DNA of 64,000 nucleotides from CAWKMN01 sp963850765 (lineage in GTDB: Bacteria; Chloroflexota; Anaerolineae; Aggregatilineales; Aggregatilineaceae), in the NCBI GenBank assembly GCA_963850765.1, contig CAWKMN010000009.1, forward strand, positions 310,001 to 374,000, read 5' to 3'. Positions 18,044 to 27,783 of the stretch are shown in pieces. Every line of letters begins with the position of its first letter. Position 1 is the first letter of the stretch. The position numbers and the translations under genes were made by a program. The notes beneath the pieces are model-generated. The model was not told the DNA's origin and ran no database searches. It worked only from the letters and a program-made list of their open reading frames with translations.

Positions 18044-19563
18044 ATGAACGATCTGTCGGGCACGACTCTGGGTCAGTACTATCTGGTAGAGCCGATTGGC
18101 AAGGGCGGGATGGCGACCGTCTACCGCGCTTTCCAGGCGAACGTGGGGCGTCATGTGGCCGTCAAGGTGCTCTCACCCGATCTGGCCGACGAAGCCGAGT
18201 TTATCTCGCGCTTCGAGCATGAGGCGCGCGTCGTGGCGGGACTTCAGCACCCGAATATCGTGGCGGTCCACGATTTTGGGCGCGACGGCGTGCTGACCTA
18301 TCTCGTCATGCGGCTGATGGAAGGCGGCAGCCTGGATCATCTGCTGCGCGGCGGGCGGCTGCCGCTCGAACGGGTGATCCAGCTCACCTGGCAGATCGCC
18401 GGGGCGCTGGACTATGCTCACGGGCGCGGCATCGTCCACCGCGATCTGAAGCCGACCAACGTGCTGCTTGACGAATTGGGCGTCGCGGCCCTGACCGATT
18501 TTGGCATCGCCAAGATCATCACCAGCCAGCCCGTGATGGGTCTGACCGCCGCGGGGACCGTCATGGGCACCCCGACCTATATGGCCCCGGAGCAGTGGCG
18601 GTCCGAGCCGGTGGACGCGCGCACCGATGTGTATGCCCTGGGCATCATCATCTACCAGATGCTCACCGGGCGCGTACCGTTCGCCGCTGAAACTCCCCAC
18701 GGCCTGATGTACCAGCATCTCGACGCGGAACCGCCGCCGCTGCGTGCCCAGCGTCCCGATCTGCCGCTGGCGGTCGAGCCGGTGCTGCGCAAGGCGCTCG
18801 CCAAGCGCCGCTACGATCGTTATGCATCCGCGAGCGAGCTGGCGCGCGATCTCGAAAACGCGCTGCGCTTCCCGGCCCAAACGGTCTATGAGCCGCTGCC
18901 ACCGCGTCCACGCCGGGCCGAGGTGCCGCCTGTTCAGGATGACGAGATTCTGGAAGATGAACCGCTGTTCGACGAGGGCGACGAGAGCGCCTATGCCGCG
19001 CTGCCGCACATCGCGCCGCCATGCGGCTCGATGCCGAGGTCCCGCCGCTGCCACCCTACCAGCCGCGCCGCGCCCTCCCGCAGCGAGACGAACTCTACAC
19101 GGGCGACGAGCCGGTTCATATCACGCGTTTTCTGGGGACCGTGATCGCGGTGCTGGTCGGCGTTGGGGTGTTGTTCGCCGTGACGCTGGCGGTGGCGCTG
19201 CTGCTGGCGCGTGACAACAACTCCACCGAGCCGACGTCGCCCGCCGCGACTTTTGATCCGGGCGGTGCGCCGCAAGGCCAGCTTCCCCGCGCGGAGATCG
19301 AAGATCCGCCCAACAACGCGAGCGCGAGCCTGGGCGAAGTCGTTTACATCCGCTTTAACGCACAGGGGGCGCGCGGTATTTCGCGTGTGGAGCTGCGCCG
19401 CTTTAATCAAACCATCGATGTGGTGTCGGGCGAAGGGAAACAGAACGTCTCCGGCACGTTTTCCTACCCGGCGACCAGCACCGGCGCGCACGTGCTCGAA
19501 GTCGTCCCGTGGAGCAACGATGTGCGCGGCACCGCGGCCACCGTGACGATTAATGTGGAGTAA
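18044..19563 (+). CDS. PknB-like Ser/Thr protein kinase with extracytoplasmic domain (one frameshift)
   Basis: A membrane-spanning Hanks-type kinase. The kinase domain shows IGKGGMATVYRA at about 18-29, Lys41 in VAVKVL, HRDLKPTN at 132-139, DFG at 152-154 and APEQW. A Pro/Glu-rich linker follows. The frame shifts near 19020, then a membrane segment (TVIAVLVGVGVLFAVTLAVA) and a ~110-residue outer domain with an Ig-like strand pattern (VVYIRFNAQGARGISRVEL) end at 19563. Joined length is about 506 aa. The outer domain is not a PASTA domain; it may sense an extracellular signal. Confidence 0.87.
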
Positions 19564-19843
19564 TGTCCTACCCATCGACCGTAAGCCGGCGATTTTCGGT
19601 GGGTTGGCCCCTCCCTAAATCCCTCCCCACAGAGTGGAGAGGGACTTCAAGTTCTCCTCTTTCTCCACTTGTGGGGAAAGGTGCCGACCAAAGGTCGGAC
19701 GGGGGATAGGGGCTCATTGAGGCGAAAGCGGGCGGCCACGGCTTGACATTAATGCGGGCGGGCTACCAAACCCGCCCCTACCATCCGTCACGCGGCAAGT
19801 ACCGCCTTTAGCTGACCGCTGATCGCTGAAAGCTGATAGCTTT
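19564..19843. repeat. Intergenic repeats between convergent genes
   Basis: Contains a CCCTCCCTAAATCCCTCCCC...GGATAGGGGC hairpin element with CCGACCAAAGGTCGG (about 19604-19713), a GCGGGCTACCAAACCCGCCC palindrome (about 19757-19782), and a GCNRTCA heptamer run (19814-19848) touching the stop of the following leftward gene. Confidence 0.65.
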
Positions 19844-21037
19844 CTACTGCCCCTCTTCCCACTCACGCACGACGTCCTGAATCATCGCGCGCACCTCGTC
19901 GTCGGGCACATCGCCCACGCCGTCGAAGAACTCCCCATCGACCTCGATCCGCACGCCGCCAAATGGGGATGGACGCACATGGATCGAGCGATCCGCGTAT
20001 TCGGGCATGTCCATCAGACGGCGCTGCAAAACCGCTTCGATCTGATCGGGGATGGAGAGGTTGGGTGTTTCTTCGCTCGGCGGGGGCTTATACCCCATTG
20101 CCACGCGCCCCATTTGCCGGAACATGGTGCTGGGACTCATCGAGGGCATCTCGCCGTTCAGATCCGGCAGCTTGGGCGTGGGTTTGTCGGGAATATCCGA
20201 TGCTGCGGAAGGGGCGGCCGGCACGGATGGAGCCGCACGTCGCGGCGCGGCCGGAGCCACCGGGGCCGGTTTCGGCGCGTCAAGCTTTGACGCGGCGGCG
20301 GGCTGCTGCGGTGCGCCCTTGAGCAGATTGGTCAGATCGCGCACCACGTTCACGAAACGCCGGTCCAGGTTTGCGCCCTGGAGTTCCGCCGCCGACGTGA
20401 AGCGCTGCCCACCGATCTCGATGATCAGCGAACCGTCCGAGAGATCGCGCCAGACGCGCAGCAGTTCGATTGAGTCGGGCGGAGCAGGCATGTCGTCCTC
20501 ACTCTCCATCTGATCGACGGGAATACTATTCTCGCGCGGCAGCGGTTCCAGCGCGAAGGTCTCGGCCAGGGGTTCGATCTCGTATTCGGGTGCGGGTTCC
20601 GGTTCGAGGACCGCCGGCGGCAGCTCGAAGGCCGCTTCGAGATCGGCGCGGGCCGGGGCAGGTGAACCCTCGACAGGATCGGCCGCCGCATAATCCGGCT
20701 CAACAAAATCACCCGTCAGCAGGTCCAGATCCGGCATAGCCACATCGGGCACGGCGGATCGGACCGGGCGCGGCGGCGGCGCGTTCGGATTCGTCACGCG
20801 CTGGAACCACTGGCTGAGCGAGTTGACCAGATTCGGCAGCGGCTCCAGCCCGTCATGCTCGCGGCGGCGGCGCTCGACGGTGCGCTTATAGAGCAGGTAC
20901 ATCACGCCCAGCCACAGGACGGTCAGCACGCACAGCACCGCCAGAATCCGAATCAGCGATTCCTGGAAGCTGGATGAGCTTTCCGAAACCGACTGGGCCA
21001 GAATGGGAAGTAAATCAGGTATCATAGCATTTTTCAC
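19844..21037 (-). CDS. Uncharacterised single-pass membrane protein with acidic Pro-rich region
   Basis: A 397-aa protein with no family I recognise. One membrane segment lies at about residues 30-50 (ILAVLCVLTVLWLGVMYLLY), followed by a basic stop-transfer patch (KRTVERRRREH). Residues ~95-190 are rich in Asp, Glu, Pro and Ala. A compact domain at ~195-245 (ELLRVWRDLSDGSLIIEIGG) and a C-terminal domain (IHVRPSPFGGVRIEVDG) are probably folded. An alternative start at 21025 exists. The tail after the anchor is likely cytoplasmic. A scaffold role is only a guess. Confidence 0.6.
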   Translation of the reverse strand: MKNAMIPDLLPILAQSVSESSSSFQESLIRILAVLCVLTVLWLGVMYLLYKRTVERRRREHDGLEPLPNLVNSLSQWFQRVTNPNAPPPRPVRSAVPDVAMPDLDLLTGDFVEPDYAAADPVEGSPAPARADLEAAFELPPAVLEPEPAPEYEIEPLAETFALEPLPRENSIPVDQMESEDDMPAPPDSIELLRVWRDLSDGSLIIEIGGQRFTSAAELQGANLDRRFVNVVRDLTNLLKGAPQQPAAASKLDAPKPAPVAPAAPRRAAPSVPAAPSAASDIPDKPTPKLPDLNGEMPSMSPSTMFRQMGRVAMGYKPPPSEETPNLSIPDQIEAVLQRRLMDMPEYADRSIHVRPSPFGGVRIEVDGEFFDGVGDVPDDEVRAMIQDVVREWEEGQ

Positions 21038-21119
21038 CAGTCGTCACGTTCAGCAGTGATCCCTCACTCAAAACCAAACACGGATCACTGATGTGGCGAT
21101 GCCTGTAGTATCGTCTGGC

Positions 21120-21938
21120 CTAGCGGGTTTGGCAAACCGGGCAAAAATGCGTGCCACGCTGGCCCACCACGATCCGCTCGATGGGATGGCCGCAGCGCGG
21201 GCACGGCTCGCCCGCCCGCCCATAGACCTGTAACGACTCCTGCGCCGATCCTTTGGTGCCGTCCGCCTTGCGGTACCAGTTGACGCTGGCCCCTTCGCGC
21301 GCGATGCCCTTCCACAGCGTCTCGCGGATCGCCGCGTACAGCGTCGCGACCTCGTCTTCGGTCAGGCTGCTGGCCGCGCGCATGGGATGGATCCGGCTGG
21401 CCCACAGCGACTCGTCCGCGTAGATGTTGCCGATCCCCGCGACGAACTGCTGGTTGAGCAGCAGCGGCTTGATCAGCCCGCTTCGCCCCGCGATCCGCGC
21501 CCGGAAGACATCCAGCGTAAACGCGTCGTCGAGCGGCTCCGGTCCCAGCGCGCCGAGCACCTCCGCCGGGTCCGACACGAGATACACGCGCCCGAACTTG
21601 CGCGCGTCCGAAAAGCGCAGTTGGTGGCCGTTATCGAGTTGAAACGTGAAATGCACCCACTGATCGGCGTGATCCGCCGCGTCGTCCGGCACGACATACA
21701 GCCGCCCGGTCATCTTCAGGTGGATGATCAGCGTATCCGGGTCGAGCGCGATGACGATGTATTTGCCGCGCCGGTTCACGCTCCGCACCGGCTGGTTGAC
21801 CAGACGTGCCGCGAAATTCAGCGCGTCCGGGGTGTTGAGCGCGCGCGGCCAATCGAACGTCACGCCGGTGATCGTCCGCCCGGCCAGGGGTTCGCGCAGT
21901 CCGCGCACGACGGTTTCGACTTCAGGGAGTTCAGGCAT
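21120..21938 (-). CDS. mutM: Formamidopyrimidine-DNA glycosylase
   Basis: A 272-aa bifunctional DNA glycosylase/AP lyase that removes 8-oxoguanine and FapyG. The mature N terminus PELPEVETVVRGL supplies the catalytic proline and Glu. The lysine in RRGKYIVIAL, the helix-two-turn-helix (NQQFVAGIGNIYADESLW) and the C-terminal zinc finger with CPRC and CPVC pairs are all present. A GGTTGTT heptamer run abuts the start codon, so no Shine-Dalgarno sequence is obvious. Confidence 0.95.
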   Translation of the reverse strand: MPELPEVETVVRGLREPLAGRTITGVTFDWPRALNTPDALNFAARLVNQPVRSVNRRGKYIVIALDPDTLIIHLKMTGRLYVVPDDAADHADQWVHFTFQLDNGHQLRFSDARKFGRVYLVSDPAEVLGALGPEPLDDAFTLDVFRARIAGRSGLIKPLLLNQQFVAGIGNIYADESLWASRIHPMRAASSLTEDEVATLYAAIRETLWKGIAREGASVNWYRKADGTKGSAQESLQVYGRAGEPCPRCGHPIERIVVGQRGTHFCPVCQTR

Positions 21939-22200
21939 GATTGGTTGTTAGTTGTTGGTTATTGGTCGTTAGTTGTTGGTGCTCAGTTGAAATCCAGGCC
22001 TCGCCCCCCAGCCACCCTCTCCGGTATAGCCAGAGAGGAGGAGACCGTGTCTTGTGTAGGGGCGGGTTAACAAACCCGCCCAGAGCGACCTTCAAGTCGC
22101 CCGACCCGCAGGTGTCGCGTCCCCCTCTCTAACGTATGTTGGAGAGGGGGATGCGCTGCACTCGCAAGGTCGGACCGGGGGTGAGGCCAGCTGTACCAAT
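21939..22200. repeat. Heptamer run and hairpin/palindrome composite
   Basis: TTGGTTG/TTAGTTG heptamers at 21942-21988 are followed by a hairpin element with CCTCTCCGG and GAGAGGAGG arms, a GGCGGGTTAACAAACCCGCC palindrome (22060-22082), a GCGACC/GGTCGC arm and a GGGGGTGAGGCC end at about 22185-22191. Confidence 0.65.
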
Positions 22201-22201
22201 C

Positions 22202-23209
22202 CTATTGTAACAAAATCGCCAGCACGTCTCGATCCGGTCCGTTGGGGGTCAGCAGCCCAAAATCGGCCTTATAATCCCAGTTCGCCCACGCGATCCCGAA
22301 CTCATTGAACACGCTGATCACATCCCGGTACCACGCCACACGGAGCGGCTGCGGCGTCTGGTAGTAACAGCCAAACTCGCCGCAGTAGAGCGGCCAGCCG
22401 GTCCGATTGCGCACAGCCAGCGGCTTGGCGATCTCCGCGACCATGGCCGCGCGATCGTAGTGGTGGATCTCGCGCGCGAGTTCGGCCGCCAGCACCTCAT
22501 CCGTCACGGCAGCCAGGTCGGCGGGCGTGATAATCGTGCCCGGATAGGATACCGGGCCGCGATACGCACCAATGGCGTTCCACGACGTCAGATAGTGGGT
22601 GATCAGCATCGGGAAATAAAAATGAAAGGTCAGGATGCCGTGCTCGTCGTTGGGCACCGCCAGTTGGTCAAACGTCTCAGGCTTGCAGAAGTTATTCGAG
22701 CCGAGAATGATCGTGCGCTCCGGCTCGCGCTCGCGCACGGCGTTAAACGCCAGCCTCGCGACACGGTTCCAATCTTCGGGATCGGGCGCGACGGCCTCGT
22801 TCAGCAGTTCATACGCTACCCGGTCGGTCGAACGCTCCCAGAGCTGCTCGGACAGGTGAATCCACAGCCGGACGAATCGCCCCGCTTCGGCCGGGTCGCG
22901 GTAGAGCTTGGGATCGGGGTCGAGAAAATGGTGCGTGCGCAGAATGTGCAGATCCACGATAGCGCGCAGCCCCGCCGATTCGCACCAGTCCAGCGCCGCG
23001 TTGAGCAGCGCAAACGCCGGACCATCCGGGCTGCCGCGCTCATCCCACATCTGTTCTTCGTCCACCGGGATCCGCAGGTGATCGAAGCCCCAATCCGCGA
23101 GACGCAGCACGTCGTCGCGGGTGAACCAGGCTTTGCGCGCGTCGCCGCGCCGCTCGCTCTGGCTGAGCCAGTGCGAAATATTCGTGCCGCGTTTAACCTC
23201 AAAACCCAT
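22202..23209 (-). CDS. Glycoside hydrolase family 5-like protein
   Basis: A 335-aa (beta/alpha)8-barrel hydrolase of the cellulase-like GH5 type. RGTNISHWLSQ opens the barrel, then FDHLRIPVDEE, VDLHILRTHHF, the acid/base region VAYELLNEAVAP (NE motif) and the nucleophile region LYCGEFGCYY. An aromatic WANWDYKADFGL closes the barrel, as in GH5. No signal peptide is seen, so it is probably intracellular and may act on imported oligosaccharides or glycolipids. Substrate is unknown. Confidence 0.83.
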   Translation of the reverse strand: MGFEVKRGTNISHWLSQSERRGDARKAWFTRDDVLRLADWGFDHLRIPVDEEQMWDERGSPDGPAFALLNAALDWCESAGLRAIVDLHILRTHHFLDPDPKLYRDPAEAGRFVRLWIHLSEQLWERSTDRVAYELLNEAVAPDPEDWNRVARLAFNAVREREPERTIILGSNNFCKPETFDQLAVPNDEHGILTFHFYFPMLITHYLTSWNAIGAYRGPVSYPGTIITPADLAAVTDEVLAAELAREIHHYDRAAMVAEIAKPLAVRNRTGWPLYCGEFGCYYQTPQPLRVAWYRDVISVFNEFGIAWANWDYKADFGLLTPNGPDRDVLAILLQ

Positions 23210-23425
23210 GCAAACCTGCTCTCTTGTGTGTTGGGTAGCTCCACAAAATTGCGTGATCGGTTTGTTACCGGCCAGCCCCTCCCCTAAATCCCCTCCCCAG
23301 CATAGCTAGGGAGGGGAAAATATCACGAGTTGGTCTCCCCTTTCCCTATCTCGGAGGGGAAAGCGGGCTTGTTCAGGCAATCACGCTGTAGTGCAGTCCT
23401 ACCGCAAGTTGATGCTACCCGTACC
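23210..23425. repeat. Intergenic CCCCTCCCC hairpin repeat
   Basis: A hairpin element with CCTCCCCTAAATCCCCTCCC and GGGGAAAGCGGG arms at about 23274-23362. The rest of this short gap shows no signal. Confidence 0.55.
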
Positions 23426-24428
23426 CTACCGCCGGATGAGCTTTTCCAGCCAGGGAACCTGCCCCTGGTGGCGCTGCCACCACAGATCCTCCCAGATGTA
23501 GTGGACGGCCAACTGCTTGTACGCCCCGAACCGCTCAAAATGGGCCAGCAGTTGGGCCACCGGCAGCGGATCGTCCGGGTCCTGATCAAAAAACACCTTG
23601 CTGTAAATCTTCTGTTCCCACGGTGAGATGTGGTTGAAGAAATCCCAGTGGTGGAACACGTCAAACAGCAGATACCAGACCGTCGCCGGCCCGACCCCGT
23701 AGAGCCGGAGCAGCATCTTCATCTGCGTGTCCCGATCCTGTCCCCGCAGCGTGAACTCGTCGATCTGCCCCAGGGCGAACGTGCTCATCGATCCGCTTGA
23801 TCGACTTTGCGCGGTAGCCCACTTTCAGCGCGCGCAGGTCTGCTTCCGTCACCGTCCCCAGATCGCCGGGATTCCACAGGCCCCACAGGTCATATCCCCC
23901 GAAGCTCACCCGCGTGCCGTAGGTTTCGAGCAGCGTCTGATACATCTGGATCGAGCGGCGGATCGTCGCGTTTTGCAGCACAATCCCGATGATCAGGTAC
24001 TCGTACAGCGAATTGGGGTGGCCGGGGCGCATCCCCCGCCAGCGGCGGATCACCGGGCTCAGCACCGGGTCGGACTCGAACGCGCTGTAAAAGCCGCTCA
24101 GGTCCAGATCAAAATTGTAACGATAGCGGATCTCCACCGCCAGCGACGCGAGAAAGTCCGCGTCCAGATCGCGCGCCGCGTACACATCCACACGCACGCC
24201 CGGCGCGTCGAGCGTGCCGGTCCCGCGGAACACCAGTCCCAGCAGCTCGCTCTGCCAGCGCCACGTCTGCCCGCGCACGCCCGGCTCCCACGCTTTATCT
24301 CCGGACGGAAAGTGATCCGGTTTGTGGAAGGTCGAATCGAAGTCGAACGGCGGCCGGGGCACCAGATCGAGCGCGGCGATGTGCCGCAGGGTGAGCGGCT
24401 TGGTGTGGTGAGTTTGGTCGATGATCAT
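23426..24428 (-). CDS. HhH-GPD-type DNA glycosylase, AlkA-like (one frameshift)
   Basis: A DNA base-excision glycosylase of the HhH-GPD superfamily, ~330 aa when joined near 23790. The N-terminal half has AlkA-like strands (RGTGTLDAPGVRVDV). The central helical part shows EYLIIGIVLQNATIRRSIQM and ALKVGYRAKSIKRI. The hairpin LLRLYGVGPATVWYLL is in the second frame. The start at 24428 (ATG, IIDQTHH) is preferred because the longer ORF encodes only repeat DNA upstream. The GPD-loop aspartate cannot be placed with certainty because of divergence around FDVFHHWDFF. Confidence 0.72.
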
Positions 24429-24438
24429 AAGCTGCCCT

Positions 24439-24651
24439 TGGATCAGATGTTGGTTCTTCGTTGTTGGCTGTTGGTAGAACCACCCTGGGCGCTTCGTTCC
24501 ATAAAAACCCAGCAATGCGACTCTCGTAGGGGCGACCCACTGGGTCGCCCAGGGCGGGTTTGTTAGCCCACCCCTACAGATCACCGTGCAGCTTATGGAA
24601 CGAGACGCTGAGGCCGACTGATGAAACTAATCACCAAAAACCAACAACCAA
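24439..24651. repeat. GGTTGTT heptamers and CCCGCC palindrome composite
   Basis: Two heptamer runs of the GGTTGTT type (24445-24475 and 24625-24652) flank a GTAGGGGC...GCCCCTAC-like composite (24524-24577) with CCACTGGGTCGCC and GGGCGGGTTTGTTAGCCC arms. Confidence 0.6.
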
Positions 24652-25521
24652 TCACTTTTTCGTCCGGTAGCCGCGCATGGTGCGTTCGCATTCAAACCCG
24701 AAGGACTCGTACAGCCGCACCGCCGCCGCATTGCTCGACACGACCACCAGATCGATATGCTGCACGGACGGGAACGAGAACATCCAATGCACCGCCGCCG
24801 CCAGCAGCATCCGCCCGATGCCCTTACCCCGCCAGCGCGGATCGACGGCGATGAAGTCGATATACCCTTCGCCGGCGTCCACGTCCACCTTGCCGAAGAG
24901 GTAGCCCTGCAAGTCGTCACCCTGCGCGGCGATCAGCAGCCGGGTGTGGGTGTCTTGCAGATCAATCACCTGCTGCGCCGTGTAGTACGTATTCGGGAAG
25001 ACCGAGTGATGCAGCGCCCGGAACTGCTCCCAATAGCGCGGATCCCAACCGGAGGCTGCGGCGGGCGGGATACCGGCCAGACGCGCACGCGGCAGCTTAA
25101 AGATCATGTTCTCGCTGCGCGCTTCAAATCCATGGCGCGCCGCGAACTGCTGGCAGTTGACATTCCGCAGGTCGCAGAATAACTCGTGCTCCTGAATCGT
25201 CGTGGGGATGATCACCCGCACCGCCTCATACAGCGCATCCGCCAGCGCATGCCAGTCGGGGTGATCGATCAGCGGGCCGTACAGCCACGCGCGGCTGATC
25301 TCGGCGTCGATCTCCGTGCCGAGCACGCCGATCAGCACGCCGTGTTGCTCGACCAGCATAAAACCTTCTGTCAGCGGCGGATCAAGCGCTTGCAGGGTGT
25401 GGGCAATGTCGGCCGGGTGCAGCCCAAAATAGCCGATGTGGTGCGCGCCATCGGGATTCAGCCGGGCGACAAAGTCCACCAGCCGGTCAAAGTCCTCGTC
25501 GCAGTAGGGCCGGATGTTCAT
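24652..25521 (-). CDS. Double-domain GNAT acetyltransferase
   Basis: A 289-aa protein with two GNAT-like halves. The C-terminal half is complete: YIDFIAVDPRWRGKGIGRML contains the acetyl-CoA pyrophosphate-binding loop (R/QxxGxG/A), and SSNAAAVRLYESFGFE is the following helix. The N-terminal half is degenerate (residues ~1-140). The ATG at 25521 overlaps the methyltransferase stop as ATGA, suggesting coupling. The acyl acceptor is unknown. The stop runs into a GGTTGTT heptamer run. Confidence 0.85.
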   Translation of the reverse strand: MNIRPYCDEDFDRLVDFVARLNPDGAHHIGYFGLHPADIAHTLQALDPPLTEGFMLVEQHGVLIGVLGTEIDAEISRAWLYGPLIDHPDWHALADALYEAVRVIIPTTIQEHELFCDLRNVNCQQFAARHGFEARSENMIFKLPRARLAGIPPAAASGWDPRYWEQFRALHHSVFPNTYYTAQQVIDLQDTHTRLLIAAQGDDLQGYLFGKVDVDAGEGYIDFIAVDPRWRGKGIGRMLLAAAVHWMFSFPSVQHIDLVVVSSNAAAVRLYESFGFECERTMRGYRTKK

Positions 25522-26393
25522 GCGGACGTGGCTTTCTGCACTGAGTGTGGCGCAGCCTTTTGCGCCGCGATGCCGATCCAGTCCCCGCCGGGTGTGTAGG
25601 GCGTGCCGGTCAGATCGTTCCAGGCCGCGCGCAGGCTGAATCCGCGCGCCTCGACGACGGGGGTGATCGTCTCAAGCGAGTAATCCAGAAACCAGTTGCG
25701 ATAAATGCTGATCTTGCCATCCGCCTCGATCACGATGTACTGGTCGAGATAGGTGTCGTGCTCGGGGTAATCAAAGCCCTGTTCCAGCACGAGATGCGGG
25801 CCGGGTTTCCAGAAGCCCGACTCGGCGGCGTACCAGTGATTTTTCAGGCCGTACCGCTCACGAAGCACCCGCGTTGTCACGTCGAAGATAAACGTCCCGC
25901 CCGGCTTGAGCGCCGCCAGGATCCGGTCGAGCAGCGCGTCACGCCGGTCTGGGGCGAGCGGGCACAGGTCGCCGTAGATCAGCAGCACGGCGTCATAGAT
26001 CGGCGGCTCGTCCAGCGTCAGGTAATTCTGATAGCGGTACTCAATCGCCAGCCCGCATTCGGCGGCGTGCTGCGTGGCATACGCGATCGAATTGCGCGAA
26101 TAATCGATCCCCGTGACGCACAGGCCGCGCTCCGCCAGCCGCTCGGCGTATAACCCCGGCCCGCAGCCGAGATCGAGCACCCGGTCGCCCGCCTTGAGGC
26201 CGAGAAAGCTCACAAGCCAGTTCACCGTCTGCGCGATGGTTTCGGGGCGGCGGCTGGCCGCTTCGCTCTCCGGGTTGAGATGGAAGGTGAGCATCTGCTG
26301 CGCGATGTGTGGGTCGTCCCAGAACAGCGGCTCGCCGGGTTCGAACCGCGGCGGCGTGGTGGCGAAAAGCTGCTGCAAGTGCGTCAGGTCCAT
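25518..26393 (-). CDS. Class I SAM-dependent methyltransferase
   Basis: A ~291-aa methyltransferase with motif I VLDLGCGPGLYAERLA, post-I GIDYSRNSI, motif II YDAVLLIYGDLCPL and motif III LKPGGTFIFDV. Small-molecule methyltransferases of COG2226/COG2227 type share this order. The ATG at 26393 (MDLTHL) is chosen because a run of Gs lies 6-8 bases upstream; a TTG at 26411 is an alternative. It is coupled to the GNAT gene downstream, so both may modify one metabolite, but this is inference. Confidence 0.85.
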   Translation of the reverse strand: MDLTHLQQLFATTPPRFEPGEPLFWDDPHIAQQMLTFHLNPESEAASRRPETIAQTVNWLVSFLGLKAGDRVLDLGCGPGLYAERLAERGLCVTGIDYSRNSIAYATQHAAECGLAIEYRYQNYLTLDEPPIYDAVLLIYGDLCPLAPDRRDALLDRILAALKPGGTFIFDVTTRVLRERYGLKNHWYAAESGFWKPGPHLVLEQGFDYPEHDTYLDQYIVIEADGKISIYRNWFLDYSLETITPVVEARGFSLRAAWNDLTGTPYTPGGDWIGIAAQKAAPHSVQKATSA

Positions 26394-26415
26394 CCAATTC
26401 CCCCCGTGCAAAGGT

Positions 26416-26455
26416 TATGAGTTGTGAGTTTAGTCATGAGTTGTGAGTAGAGACT
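26416..26455. repeat. GAGTTRT heptamer run
   Basis: Imperfect 7-bp units such as GAGTTGT and GAGTTTA. Another run lies at 26905-26945 on the opposite strand. Confidence 0.6.
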
Positions 26456-26545
26456 GGTGTGTCAAGTCACCGACGCCGCGGGTTAAAACCGCGCGGCTAT
26501 GACAAAAGCCAGGAAGCCCGCTGAAGGGGCTGGATGGAGTCCCTT

Positions 26546-26715
26546 ATGCAGGTTAAGAATTAAATCCGGTCACCCTCCGTTTACCCCTATCCCCGTCCGA
26601 CCTTCGGTCGGCGCCCTTCCCCGCCGCGGGAGGGGGGCAAGTCCCTCTCCGTTTACGGGGAGGGATTTAGGGAGGGGTAAATACGACCTACCCGGCTTAA
26701 TTTCTTAACGTGCAT
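26546..26715. mobile_element. Nested MITE-like element, ATGCASGTTAAGAA ends
   Basis: 170 bp with inverted ends ATGCAGGTTAAGAATTAA and ATGCACGTTAAGAAATTAA (read inward) around the TTTACCCCTATCCCC...GGGAGGGGTAAA core. It is inserted in the second hairpin of the three-hairpin module with no clear target duplication beyond TT/TA context. Confidence 0.7.
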
Positions 26716-26744
26716 TAGCGGACTTTTCTTATAGCGGAACGTTT

Positions 26745-26868
26745 ATGCAGGTTTACTTGTCAATCGGATCATGTGATTGTGTAGGGGAGCACCTCTGTGT
26801 GCTCCCCCTGGGCAGACACAGGGGTCCGCCCCTACATGACCTTATCCGCCTATTTTCTCAATATGCAT
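26745..26868. mobile_element. Second nested element, ATGCA ends
   Basis: 124 bp starting ATGCAGGTTTACTTG and ending TCTCAATATGCAT. The core is a palindrome with GTAGGGGAGCACC and GGTCCGCCCCTAC arms. It splits the third hairpin of the module. A related core is found at about 37990-38085. Confidence 0.6.
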
Positions 26869-27067
26869 TAACGTCCGGCGTTAGAGCGGCCAGATTGCTT
26901 TCCGTCTCATGACTCACGACTCAAAACTCACGACTTATGGCTCAAAACCCCATCAACGGCCCAAGTGTAGCGTATCCGCGCCGATTTCCCTACCCACGCC
27001 GCGCGCGCTCTGCTAGAATGGGCGATTCCCGTCGATACTGAAACAGGAGGGTGCGACCCGTGACTAG

Positions 27068-27783
27068 ATGAAAGCCTATCGCGTTCGACGCCTACGAAAC
27101 GCTGGCGGACCGGTACGCCGCCCGGATCGCCACCAAGCCCCACAATGCGTATTACGAGCGCCCGGCCATGCTGGCGCTGCTGCCGGACGATCTGACCGGC
27201 TGGCGTGTGCTCGACGCAGGCTGCGGAACCGGCTGGGGAACCGTGATGCTGCTGGATCGCGGCGCGGTCGTGACCGGCGTGGAAGCCAGTCCGGCCATGC
27301 TCCACCACGGGCAGGAGCGTACCGGCGGGCGGGCCGATCTGCGCCTGCACGATCTGCGCCAGCCGATGCCCTTCTTCGACGACGGCGCGTTTGACCTGGT
27401 CTACAGCTCGATGGTCGTACACTATATCGAAGATTGGGACGCGCTGTTCGCGGAGTATCAGCGCATCCTGCGCCCCGGCGGGCGGTTCATCTTCTCGACC
27501 GGGCACCCCTTCCACGATATGCGCCTGTTTGACGACGCGGATGTACTTCCGCACGGAGCCGCGAAGCTGGCCGTGGCGTGGGTTCGGCGGGGAGCCGGTC
27601 ACGATGCCGTTCTACCGCCGCCCGCTGAGCGCGACGACCGAATCCCTGTTCCGCGCCGGGTTCGTCATCGAGCGCCTGATCGAGCCGCTGCCCACCGAGG
27701 AGTTCCGGCAGGCCGATCCCGACGAATACGACCGGCTGATGCACTTCCCGGTGTTCATGTGCATTCGCGCGCGCAAAGGATAA
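27068..27783 (+). CDS. Class I SAM-dependent methyltransferase (two frameshifts)
   Basis: A ~235-aa methyltransferase. After an ATG at 27068 (MK), the frame must shift by one base near 27074 to give PIAFDAYETLADRYAA. Motif I is VLDAGCGTGWGTVMLL, followed by VEASPAMLHHGQE, a DLRLHDL strand and LRPGGRFIFSTGHPF. Near 27545 a second shift leads to the C-terminal part with PLSATTESLFRAGF and MHFPVFMCIRARKG. It resembles the UbiE/COG2226-type group. The upstream reading without the shift hits an immediate TGA. Confidence 0.8.

Larger units (their letters stand above)
26473..26882. repeat. Three-hairpin module interrupted by two insertions
   Basis: Same module as the intact copy at 57853-57972: hairpin GCCGCGGGTTAAAACCGCGCGGC, hairpin AGCCCGCTGAAGGGGCT pairing with AGTCCCTT plus TAGCGGACT, and hairpin with GCGGAACGTTT plus TAACGTCCGG. 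Here it is split at 26545/26716 and 26744/26869 by two nested elements. When these are removed the joins reproduce the intact copy's sequence at both points. Confidence 0.75.

Noticed and set aside
24429..24584. N-terminal extension of the HhH-GPD gene
   Set aside because: The extra ~52 residues are encoded by palindromic and heptamer repeats; the ATG at 24428 is the likely start.
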